DNA of 36,427 bases, taken from positions 1 to 36,427 of the forward strand of contig JBBSUK010000020.1 in assembly GCA_038234975.1 (NCBI GenBank). Reading direction: 5' to 3'. Positions 1-7,068 of the stretch are shown piece by piece. Source of the DNA: Schlegelella_A sp038234975. Lineage in GTDB: Bacteria; Pseudomonadota; Gammaproteobacteria; Burkholderiales; Burkholderiaceae_C. A program made the position numbers and the translations under genes. A model generated the notes under the pieces. That model ran no database searches, was not told the origin of the DNA, and saw only the letters and a list, made by a program, of their open reading frames with translations. Within the stretch, counting starts at the first letter, position 1, and the number at the start of each line of letters is the position of its first letter.

Positions 1-572
1 AGAAGACGCGCGGCTTCGACGCGGTGCGACCGATCGTCCGACTGCTGTCGATGATGCCGATGGCCGTTCCGGGGCTCGTGCTCGGCCTCGGCTACATCTT
101 CTTCTTCAACGAGCCGGGCAACCCGCTGTCGTGGCTCTACCAGACGATGCCGCTGCTGATCGTCTGCACCGTCGTCCACTTCTACACCACCGGCCACTTG
201 ACGGCGGTGACCGCGCTGAAGGGGCTGGACGCCGAGTTCGAGGCGGTGAGCGCGTCGCTCAAGGTGCCGTTCTTCAAGACCTTCTGGCGGGTCACGCTGC
301 CGATCAGCACGCCGACGCTGATCGACATCGCCCGCTACTTCTTCATCAACGCCATGACCACGATTTCGGCGGTCGTCTTCCTCTACTCGCCGAACACCAA
401 GGGGGCGGCCATCGCCATCCTCAACCTCGACGAGGCCGGCGAGGCCGGCGCGGCCGCTGCCTGCGCCATCCTCATCACGGCGGCGTCGACCGTCGTCACC
501 CTGCTGTTCATGGCCCTGGGCGCGTGGGTCGACCGACGCACCCAGGCCTGGCGGCGAACCGCCACGCATTGA
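1..572 (+). CDS. ABC transporter permease, C-terminal part (probable 2-aminoethylphosphonate importer)
   Basis: This is the C-terminal part of an inner-membrane ABC permease; the frame is open from the left edge (from base 3), so the start lies outside the window. The visible 190 residues hold several hydrophobic segments. They also contain the cytoplasmic EAA-type loop that docks on the ATPase, seen as EFEAVSASLKVPFF followed by VTLPIS. The next gene is phnW, so the transporter probably imports 2-aminoethylphosphonate (a PhnU/PhnV-type subunit). That substrate is inferred from context only, since related permeases carry iron, thiamine or putrescine. Its TGA at 570-572 overlaps a possible TTG (569) or ATT (568) start of phnW, which suggests translational coupling. 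Confidence 0.85.
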   Translation, partial: KTRGFDAVRPIVRLLSMMPMAVPGLVLGLGYIFFFNEPGNPLSWLYQTMPLLIVCTVVHFYTTGHLTAVTALKGLDAEFEAVSASLKVPFFKTFWRVTLPISTPTLIDIARYFFINAMTTISAVVFLYSPNTKGAAIAILNLDEAGEAGAAAACAILITAASTVVTLLFMALGAWVDRRTQAWRRTATH

Positions 573-666
573 CAACCTCTTCGACTGCCGAAGGCACACC
601 AAGAAACGCGATGCCATCCTCCTCCCCCCCGGCCCGCTGACCACCACCGCCCGCACCAAGCAGGCG

Positions 667-1710
667 ATGCTGCGCGACTGGGGCTCGTGGGACGCCGAGT
701 TCAACGAGATGACTGCCGAACTGCGCCGCCAGCTGCTCGCCGTCGTGCACGGCGAGGGCAGCCACGTCGTCGTGCCCCTGCAGGGCAGCGGCACCTTCTC
801 GGTCGAGGCGGCCGTGGCGACGGTGGTGCCGCGCGACGGCCATGTCCTGGTGCTCGACAACGGCGCCTACTGCAAGCGCATGGGCAAGCTGTCGACGCTG
901 ATGGGCCGCAGGACGACGATCCTGGGCCATCCCGAAGACCGGGCGGTGTCGGCCCCGGACCTCGAGGCGAAGCTGAAGGCCGATCCCTCCATCACGCACG
1001 TGGGCTTCATCCACTGCGAAACCGGCACCGGCGTCGTCAACCCGCTGCGCGAGGTGTCGGAGGTGTGCAAGCGACACGGCAAGGGGCTGATCGTCGACGC
1101 GATGAGCTCGTTCGCCGCATTGCCGATCGACGCCCGCGAGCTCACCTTCGACGCACTCGTCGCGGCCAGCGGCAAGTGCCTCGAAGGCGTGCCCGGGATG
1201 GGCTTCGTCTTCGTCCGCAAGCCCGTGCTCGACGCGTCGGCTGGCAACTCGCATTCGCTTGCGATGGATCTGTACGACCAGCACGCGTACATGGAGAACA
1301 CCGGGCAGTGGCGCTTCACGCCGCCGACGCACGTGCAGGCGGCGCTGCGCGAGGCGCTGCGCCAGTTCGTGGAGGAGGGCGGCCAGCCGGCGCGCCGCGC
1401 ACGCTACGCCGAGAACTGTCGGGTGCTGATCGACGGGATGGCGGAGCTCGGCTTCCTGCCTTTTCTCGCGCCCCACGTGCAGGCGCCGGTGATCGTCACG
1501 TTCCACGCACCGGCCGACCCGCGATACGAATTCAGGGCGTTCTACGCCGCCGTCAAGGCGCGTGGCTTCATCCTCTACCCGGGCAAGCTGACCGAGATCG
1601 AAACCTTCCGGGTCGGCTGCATCGGCGCGATCGGCCCGAACGAGATGCGGCACATGGTGCACGCGGTCAAGGACGCGCTGGCCGAACTCGGCATCGCCAG
1701 CCTCGCCTGA
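667..1710 (+). CDS. phnW: 2-aminoethylphosphonate--pyruvate transaminase
   Basis: PLP enzyme that moves the amino group of 2-aminoethylphosphonate to pyruvate, giving phosphonoacetaldehyde and alanine. It is recognised by the N-terminal stretch AMLRDWGSWDAEFNEM and by the PLP-lysine region AASGKCLEGVPGMGFVF. The length from the first ATG is 347 residues, short of the usual 360-370. The missing N-terminus is present in the DNA: the same frame read upstream from about 610 gives DAILLPPGPLTTTARTKQ, which matches the family's conserved LLTPGPLTT start. No ATG, GTG or TTG precedes it in frame. Either an ATT at 568 is used or one base is missing near 605-610 after a TTG start at 569. The ATG at 667 is therefore probably not the true start. 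No phosphonatase gene (phnX) is in view. Confidence 0.9.
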   Translation: MLRDWGSWDAEFNEMTAELRRQLLAVVHGEGSHVVVPLQGSGTFSVEAAVATVVPRDGHVLVLDNGAYCKRMGKLSTLMGRRTTILGHPEDRAVSAPDLEAKLKADPSITHVGFIHCETGTGVVNPLREVSEVCKRHGKGLIVDAMSSFAALPIDARELTFDALVAASGKCLEGVPGMGFVFVRKPVLDASAGNSHSLAMDLYDQHAYMENTGQWRFTPPTHVQAALREALRQFVEEGGQPARRARYAENCRVLIDGMAELGFLPFLAPHVQAPVIVTFHAPADPRYEFRAFYAAVKARGFILYPGKLTEIETFRVGCIGAIGPNEMRHMVHAVKDALAELGIASLA

Positions 1711-1726
1711 GCACCGGACCGCGACT

Positions 1727-2155
1727 TCAGCCTCGAAACGGATTCTCGATGCGCAGCCCTTCGATCCGCTGGCCGTGCTGGAGGTCTTCGGTGAGAAGAC
1801 GCTTGCAGCCGGCCTCGAGCGCGGCGGCGACGATCAGCGAGTCGTGGAACGCGAAGCGGTAGCGATCCTGGATGGCGATCGATCGCGCGAAGATGGACTC
1901 GCTGGGATGGACCTGCCAGAGTGGCACGAGCACGTCGGCCAGGAGCAGCGCGCGATCGTCGGCGTGGATGCTCGCCTTGAAGCGGTTGGCCACCACGTGC
2001 AGTGTCTCCTGCACCACCTGCCAGCTGATCACGGCAGATCTCTCCGTCAGCGCCTTGGCGACCAGCGACTCCGACAGGGCGCGCTTGGCGGCGGGTGCCT
2101 GCGCGTCGAGGCCGTAGAGGATGATGTTCGAGTCGAGGAAGTCAGCGGCGCTCAT
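1727..2155 (-). CDS. vapC: PIN-domain ribonuclease toxin (VapC-like)
   Basis: A 142-residue PIN-domain protein, expected to be a Mg-dependent RNase acting as the toxin of a type II pair. The acidic active-site residues can be placed: Asp8 in FLDSNIILY, Glu50 in VVQETLHVV, Asp105 in FAFHDSLIVAAAL, and Asp124 in LLTEDLQHG. The ATG at 2155 overlaps the end of the upstream antitoxin gene by 14 bases, the usual antitoxin-first arrangement. The gene sits between phnW and the ligase gene, on the opposite strand to both. The target RNA cannot be told from the sequence. Confidence 0.88.
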   Translation of the reverse strand: MSAADFLDSNIILYGLDAQAPAAKRALSESLVAKALTERSAVISWQVVQETLHVVANRFKASIHADDRALLLADVLVPLWQVHPSESIFARSIAIQDRYRFAFHDSLIVAAALEAGCKRLLTEDLQHGQRIEGLRIENPFRG

Positions 2156-2366
2156 TGCGCTCGTCGCGGCTGAACGTGCGACCGCCGGTGCCGGCGTAGG
2201 AGCTGATCCGGTTCATCGTCTCGACGGCGCGCGCTGCACGGCGCTTGGCTGCATAGTGCTCCAACCAGATCCTGAACTGCTCGTTCAGGGTCGTGTTCTC
2301 GGCCAGCGCCTGCTCGCGGGCGGCAGCGATCATCGTTTCGTCAGCGGCAAAGGTGATGTTGCGCAT
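2142..2366 (-). CDS. Small antitoxin, probably ribbon-helix-helix type
   Basis: A 74-residue basic protein directly upstream of and overlapping the PIN-domain toxin gene. Its N-terminus, MRNITFAADETMIAAARE, has the strand-then-helix pattern of ribbon-helix-helix DNA-binding antitoxins. The charged C-terminal tail (TFSRDERNERR) would be the part that wraps the toxin. Such antitoxins usually bind and repress their own promoter, which here would lie in the 43-base gap shared with the divergent ligase gene at 2410. The family call rests on the N-terminal pattern, size and context rather than a diagnostic motif. Confidence 0.75.
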   Translation of the reverse strand: MRNITFAADETMIAAAREQALAENTTLNEQFRIWLEHYAAKRRAARAVETMNRISSYAGTGGRTFSRDERNERR

Positions 2367-2409
2367 GGGGCCTGAATGCCGTGGTCACAAAGCAGTTTAG
2401 CATGAACAC

Positions 2410-3798
2410 ATGACGACACCCACACCCGAACATCCCGCGCTCGCCGCCGTCCGCAAGAGCGGCAGCCAGAAGGTCAAGGTCGCCGTCAGCGACATCGACG
2501 GGGTCCTGCGCGGCAAGTACCTGCACGTCGACAAGTTCACCGGTGTGGCAGAGCCGGCGCCCGGCGGTGGCTTCGGCTTCTGCGACGTGGTGTTCGGCTG
2601 GGACTCGGCCGACGTCACGTACGACAACACCACGCTCACCGGCTGGCAGCACGGTTTCCCCGACGCGCTCGCCCGCATCGACCTGTCGACGGCCCGGCGC
2701 GTGCCGTGGGACGGCAACGTGCCGTTCTTTCTCGGCGAGTTCGTCGAGGCCGACAACACGACGCCATCGCCGCTGTGCCCGCGCCAGACCTTGAAGCGCG
2801 TGCTGGCACGCGCCGAGAAGCTCGGCTTTCGTGCCATGTGCGGCATGGAGTTCGAGTGGTTCAACTTCGTCGAAACGCCGCAGACCTGGGCAGCGAAGAA
2901 GGGCGTCGGGCCGACCCCGATCACGCCGGGCATGTTCGGCTATTCGCTGCTGCGCATGAACCACAAGCGCGAGTTCCTCAACGCGCTGATGGACGAGATG
3001 CAGGCGTTCAACGTGCCGATCGAGGCCCTGCACACCGAAACCGGGCCCGGCGTCTACGAGGCGGCGCTCGCCTTCTCCGAGGCGCTCGAGCAGGCCGACC
3101 GGGCCATCCTCTTCAAGACCGGCGCCAAGGAGATCGCCGCCCGCTTCGGGATCATGCCGAGCTTCATGGCCAAGTGGAGCGCCGACTACCCGGGCTGCTC
3201 GGGGCACATCCACCAGAGCCTCACCGATGCCGCGGGCGGCAAGTCGAACCTTTTCTACGACGAGGCCTCGCCGCGCAAGATGAGCGCGCTGTTCGAGAGC
3301 TACCTCGCCGGCCAGGTGGCCCATGCGATGGAATTCGCGCCGATGTTCTGGCCGACCATCAACAGCTACAAGCGCCTGGTCGACGGCTTCTGGGCGCCCG
3401 TCAAGCCGACCTGGGGAATCGACAACCGCACCGCGAGCTTTCGCGTCATCGCCGGCAGCCCGAAGGCCACGCGCCTCGAGACGCGCTGCCCCGGCGCCGA
3501 CGTCAATCCCTATCTCGCGATGGCGGCGCTGCTGGCGGCCGGCCTCGACGGAGTCGAGAAGGGCCTGAAGCTGACGGCTGCGCCGATCACCGGCACCAAC
3601 GTGGGTGGCGAGGACGTGCCGCGCGCGCCGCGCACGCTGATCGAGACGACGCGCGTCTTCGCGCGCTCCGAAGTCGCCCGCGACTGGCTCGGCGACGCGT
3701 TCGTCGACCATTTCGCCGCGACCCGCGACTGGGAGTGGCGGCAGTGGCAGGACGGCGTCACCGACTGGGAGCTGAAGCGCTACTTCGAGATCATCTGA
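2410..3798 (+). CDS. Glutamine-synthetase-like gamma-glutamyl-amine ligase
   Basis: A 462-residue member of the glutamine synthetase superfamily, distinct from the true glnA at 15706. It has the N-terminal beta-grasp region (VAVSDIDGVLRGKYLH), the metal-site strand GMEFEWF, and the nucleotide/phosphate-side motifs NSYKRLVDGFWAP, NRTASFRV and ETRCPGADVNPYLA. The substrate loop reads GCSGHIHQS (residues 262-270) instead of the NGSGMHVHQS of the housekeeping enzyme, so the ammonia/amine side is changed. There is also no adenylylation-site LPPEE motif. Relatives such as PuuA, IpuC and GlnA4 join glutamate to polyamines, isopropylamine/alaninol or ethanolamine. Given the alcohol dehydrogenase, aldehyde dehydrogenase and C26 hydrolase downstream, an amino-alcohol substrate is inferred. 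Its TGA overlaps the next ATG by one base. Confidence 0.88.
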   Translation: MTTPTPEHPALAAVRKSGSQKVKVAVSDIDGVLRGKYLHVDKFTGVAEPAPGGGFGFCDVVFGWDSADVTYDNTTLTGWQHGFPDALARIDLSTARRVPWDGNVPFFLGEFVEADNTTPSPLCPRQTLKRVLARAEKLGFRAMCGMEFEWFNFVETPQTWAAKKGVGPTPITPGMFGYSLLRMNHKREFLNALMDEMQAFNVPIEALHTETGPGVYEAALAFSEALEQADRAILFKTGAKEIAARFGIMPSFMAKWSADYPGCSGHIHQSLTDAAGGKSNLFYDEASPRKMSALFESYLAGQVAHAMEFAPMFWPTINSYKRLVDGFWAPVKPTWGIDNRTASFRVIAGSPKATRLETRCPGADVNPYLAMAALLAAGLDGVEKGLKLTAAPITGTNVGGEDVPRAPRTLIETTRVFARSEVARDWLGDAFVDHFAATRDWEWRQWQDGVTDWELKRYFEII

Positions 3799-5372
3799 TG
3801 CGCGCGCTTCGGACGCTGCTCGGGGCGGCGACGTTGACCGCGACGCTGGCGGCTCACGCGGTCACCGTCCGCATCGCCACCGCCTTCGACCCGCAGACGA
3901 TGGACCCGCATGCGCTGGCGCTGCTCTACCACTCGCGGGTCGTCAACCAGGTCTACGAGTCGCTGATCGGACGCGACGCGCAGTTCGCCCTCGAGCCCGC
4001 GCTCGCCACGTCGTGGCAGGCGGTCGGCGCGAAGACGTGGCGGCTGCGCATCCGACAGGGCGTCGTCTTCCACGACGGCACGCCGTTCACCGTCGACGAC
4101 GCGATCTTCTCGCTGCTGCGGGCGATGAAGCCGACCTCGCAGCGCAGCTTCCAGCTCAAGGGCGTCGCCGGCGCGCGTCAGGTCGACGAGCAGACGCTGG
4201 AGATCGACCTCGACGCGCCCGACGCGGTGCTTCCCGACAAGCTCGTCTTCCTGCCGATGATGAGCAGGGCGTGGGCGCAGCGGCACCGCGTCGAGCTGCC
4301 GCAGGACTTCGTCGGCAAGCAGGAGACGTATGCGGTCCGCAACGCCAACGGCACCGGGCCGTACCGGCTCGACCGCTACGAGCCCGACATCCGAACGGTG
4401 CTGAAGAGGAACCCGCGCTGGTGGGGCTGGGCCGACAAGCGCGCCGTCGGCAACGCCGACGAGGTGGTCTGGCTGACGATCCGCTCCGATGCGACGCGCC
4501 TGGCGGCGCTGATCTCGGGCGAGGCCGAGATGGTGCTCGACCCACCGATCCCCGACGTCGCGCGGCTCCAGTCGGAACGCGGGCTCACGCTCCTGCAGGG
4601 GGCCGATCTCGGCGAGCAGTACCTCGCCCTCGACCAGTGGCACGACACGCTGCCCGAGAGCGACGTCGCCGGCCGCAACCCGTTCAAGGACCTGCGCGTG
4701 CGACGCGCCGTCTACCACGCGATCAACGTCGAGCTGATCGCGCAGAAGGTGCTGCGTGGCCTCGCCGTGCCGACCGGCGGCTACCTGTCGACCCGCGTCG
4801 ACGGCTCGCCGGCCGAACTCGACAAGCGCCTTCCGTACGACCCGGCCAAGGCCAGGGCGCTGCTCGCCGAAGCGGGCTACCCGGCCGGTTTCTCGGTCGT
4901 GCTCGACTGCGTCAACGTGGCCTGGCGCGAGGCGGTATGCCAGGCGATGACGGCGATGCTGCAGCAGGTCGGCATCCGGGCGACGCTGCGCTCGTCGGGC
5001 ACGAACCAGTTCTTTCCGAAGCTCGCCGCCGCGACGACCAGCCTGGCCGAGTTCGGCTGGACGCCGACGACCGACGCCTGGGCGTCGCTCAACGCGCTGC
5101 TGCGCACCTACGACAAGGCGGGCTTGGGCACCTTCAACGCCGGTCGCTACACCACCCCGAAGCTCGACGCGCTGATCGACGCGATTCGCGTCGAACCCGA
5201 CCTGGTGCGCCGCCGGGCGATGGTCGCGACCGCCTTGCGGATCGCCGCCGACGAGTTGCCGATGATCCCGCTCTATCGGCGCACCCTCACCTGGGCGAAG
5301 AAGCGGGACGTCGCCGCTGTCCAGTGGCCGAACGACACGGTGGAACTGCGCTGGCTGCGCGTCGGCCCCTGA
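3798..5372 (+). CDS. Family-5 (dipeptide/nickel/opine type) ABC solute-binding protein
   Basis: A 524-residue periplasmic binding protein. It has a short signal peptide (MRALRTLLGAATLTATLAAHA), followed by the family-5 opening VRIATAFDPQTMDPH. Other typical segments are YESLIGRDAQF, FHDGTPFTVDDAIFSL, NGTGPYRLDRYEPD and FNAGRYTTPKLDALID. It should bind a peptide-like or other small cation-bearing ligand and hand it to an ABC permease. No permease or ATPase gene of this type follows, so it is an orphan here and must use a transporter encoded elsewhere, or act as a sensor. The ATG at 3798 overlaps the ligase stop codon (TGATG), which ties it to that gene. Confidence 0.9.
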   Translation: MRALRTLLGAATLTATLAAHAVTVRIATAFDPQTMDPHALALLYHSRVVNQVYESLIGRDAQFALEPALATSWQAVGAKTWRLRIRQGVVFHDGTPFTVDDAIFSLLRAMKPTSQRSFQLKGVAGARQVDEQTLEIDLDAPDAVLPDKLVFLPMMSRAWAQRHRVELPQDFVGKQETYAVRNANGTGPYRLDRYEPDIRTVLKRNPRWWGWADKRAVGNADEVVWLTIRSDATRLAALISGEAEMVLDPPIPDVARLQSERGLTLLQGADLGEQYLALDQWHDTLPESDVAGRNPFKDLRVRRAVYHAINVELIAQKVLRGLAVPTGGYLSTRVDGSPAELDKRLPYDPAKARALLAEAGYPAGFSVVLDCVNVAWREAVCQAMTAMLQQVGIRATLRSSGTNQFFPKLAAATTSLAEFGWTPTTDAWASLNALLRTYDKAGLGTFNAGRYTTPKLDALIDAIRVEPDLVRRRAMVATALRIAADELPMIPLYRRTLTWAKKRDVAAVQWPNDTVELRWLRVGP

Positions 5373-5504
5373 GCCTGCGCGGGAGGCGGCGACACGGCCG
5401 ATCTCCGGGTCGATGCGAATGGCCGTCGCCGGCACCTTCGGCTACCGTCGGCGGGTTTGGGGGTCGTTCGCGATCCTCGTCGCAATCCGCATCGAAGGAG
5501 TCAG

Positions 5505-6491
5505 ATGATGATGAAACGGTTCGCAATCGCCGCTGCCGTGGCGCTCGGCCTCGTGGCCGGCGCTGCGCAGGCGCAGGTGGTCATCAAGTTCAGCCACGTC
5601 GTCGCCGAGAAGACGCCCAAGGGTCAGGGGGCGTTGAAGTTCAAGGAACTCGCCGAGGCCAAGCTGCCGGGCAAGGTCCAGGTGCAGGTGTTCCCGAGCT
5701 CGCAGCTCTTCGGCGACGCCAAGGAACTCGAGGCGCTGCTGCTCGGAGACGTCCAGTTCATCGCGCCGTCGCTGTCGAAGTTCGACCGCTACACGAAGAA
5801 GATCCAGGTCTTCGACCTGCCGTTCCTGTTCGACGACATCGAGGCGGTCGACCGCTTCCAGTCGAGCGCGGCCGGCAAGGGGCTGCTTGATTCGATGAAG
5901 TCGCGCGGCCTGCTCGGCGTTGCCTACTGGCACAACGGCATGAAGCAGCTCTCCACCAACAAGGACCAGCTCAAGCGTCCTGAAGACGTCAAGGGTCTCA
6001 AGTTCCGGATCCAGGCATCCGACGTGCTCGAGGCGCAGTTCCGTGCTCTCGGCGCGAATCCGCAGAAGATGGCGTTCGCCGAGGTTTACCAGGCGCTGCA
6101 GACCGGCGTCGTCGATGGCCAGGAGAACACCTGGTCGAACATCTACTCGCAGAAGTTCTTCGAGGTCCAGAAGACGATCGCCGAGACCAACCACGGCCTC
6201 GTCGACTACATGGTCGTCACCAACGCCAAGTGGTGGGACGGCCTGCCCGCAGACGTCAAGAAGGGCCTTTCGGAGGCGATGGCCGAAGCCACGACGTACG
6301 CCAACAAGCTGGCCAACGACATCAACGAGAGCGACCGCAAGAAGATCGCCGAGGCCGGCAAGGCGAAGATCCAGAAGCTCGGCAAGGACGACCTCGCCGC
6401 TTGGCGCAAAGCCATGGAGCCGGTCTGGAAGAAGTTCGAGGGCGACATCGGCCGCGACCTGATCGACGCGGCTCAGAAGTCCAACAAATAA
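5505..6491 (+). CDS. TRAP transporter solute-binding protein, DctP type
   Basis: Periplasmic receptor of a TRAP transporter, 328 residues. The start is set at the first of three in-frame ATGs because a strong ribosome site (GAAGGAG, 5494-5500) lies just upstream. A signal peptide ending AAQAQ then precedes mature VVIKFSHVVAEKTPKG. The DctP signature includes the ligand-binding arginine strand GLKFRIQASDV and the segment EVYQALQTGVVDGQENTWSNIYSQKF. Most members bind carboxylates through that arginine; the actual ligand here is unknown. A strong intrinsic terminator follows at once, so this receptor may be made in excess over the membrane subunits. Confidence 0.95.
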   Translation: MMMKRFAIAAAVALGLVAGAAQAQVVIKFSHVVAEKTPKGQGALKFKELAEAKLPGKVQVQVFPSSQLFGDAKELEALLLGDVQFIAPSLSKFDRYTKKIQVFDLPFLFDDIEAVDRFQSSAAGKGLLDSMKSRGLLGVAYWHNGMKQLSTNKDQLKRPEDVKGLKFRIQASDVLEAQFRALGANPQKMAFAEVYQALQTGVVDGQENTWSNIYSQKFFEVQKTIAETNHGLVDYMVVTNAKWWDGLPADVKKGLSEAMAEATTYANKLANDINESDRKKIAEAGKAKIQKLGKDDLAAWRKAMEPVWKKFEGDIGRDLIDAAQKSNK

Positions 6492-6501
6492 CCCACCCAT
6501 G

Positions 6502-6530
6502 GAAAGGGCCCGTTCGCGGGCCTTTTTTTT
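6502..6530 (+). terminator. Strong rho-independent terminator between TRAP receptor and permease genes
   Basis: A 10-bp stem (6503-6512 with 6517-6526, one G-T pair) is closed by a TTCG tetraloop and followed by eight T residues (6523-6530). This is the classic shape of an intrinsic terminator. It lies 11 bases after the receptor stop codon and 4 bases before the preferred start of the small permease gene. It would limit read-through into the downstream genes. Confidence 0.85.
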
Positions 6531-6534
6531 CGGC

Positions 6535-7068
6535 ATGCGCTGGCTCGAGCACCTCGAAGAAGGGCTGATTGCCTTCCTGATGGCGGCGATGACGCTGGTG
6601 ACCTTCGCCCAGGTCGTGGCGCGTTACGTCTTCAACTACAGCTTCGTCTGGGCCCTCGAGCTCAATGGGGTGATGTTCGCGTGGCTGATCTTCATCGGCA
6701 TGTCGTACGGCGTTCGCGTCGCCGCGCACATCGGCATCGACGCGGTGGTGAAGAAGCTCGGCGACAACACCGCGCGCACCGTGGGCATGCTCGCCGCGGC
6801 GCTGTGCGTCGTCTATTCGCTGATCGTCCTGGTCGGCGGCTGGCAGTACGTGCAGAAGATGCACACCGTCGGCATCCTCATGCAGGACCTGCCGGTGCAG
6901 CAGTGGATCCCCCGCCTGGTGCTGCCGATCGGCTTCGCCCTGCTGGCGCTGCGCTTCACCCAGGTCTTCTTCACGCTCGCGCGAGGCGAGAAGACCACGC
7001 TGCTCGGCGACGAAGCCGAAGACGCGCTCAAGCTGCGTCAGGACCCGATGGGCGAGATCAAGGAATGA
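6535..7068 (+). CDS. TRAP transporter small permease, DctQ type
   Basis: Small four-helix membrane subunit of the TRAP transporter, 177 residues. It begins MRWLEHLEEGLIAFLMAAMTLVTFAQVVARYVF, which matches the family's usual first helix. An in-frame ATG at 6499 would add twelve residues encoded by the terminator hairpin (MERARSRAFFFG). That extension is not family-like, so the ATG at 6535 is preferred, although neither start has a clear ribosome site. Segments LELNGVMFAWLIFIGMSYGVR and VPRL-like WIPRLVLPIGFALLALR are typical. The end overlaps the large permease gene by four bases (ATGA). Confidence 0.88.
   Translation: MRWLEHLEEGLIAFLMAAMTLVTFAQVVARYVFNYSFVWALELNGVMFAWLIFIGMSYGVRVAAHIGIDAVVKKLGDNTARTVGMLAAALCVVYSLIVLVGGWQYVQKMHTVGILMQDLPVQQWIPRLVLPIGFALLALRFTQVFFTLARGEKTTLLGDEAEDALKLRQDPMGEIKE

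Noticed and set aside
508..1662. Long reading frame on the - strand opposite phnW
   Set aside because: It has the arginine/alanine/histidine-rich look of an antisense shadow in GC-rich DNA, no known motif, and lies wholly across a certain gene.
2410..3798. Second housekeeping glutamine synthetase
   Set aside because: The ammonia loop is altered, the adenylylation motif is absent, and the neighbours are a gamma-glutamyl hydrolase and dehydrogenases; the true glnA is at 15706.
3780..5435. 551-codon open frame on the - strand opposite the family-5 binding protein
   Set aside because: The + strand frame has a signal peptide and family motifs, while the - strand frame has none; it is a GC-content artefact.
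6499..6534. Upstream ATG for the TRAP small permease
   Set aside because: It would make the terminator hairpin code for MERARSRAFFFG, which is unlike the family's N-termini; the ATG at 6535 fits better.
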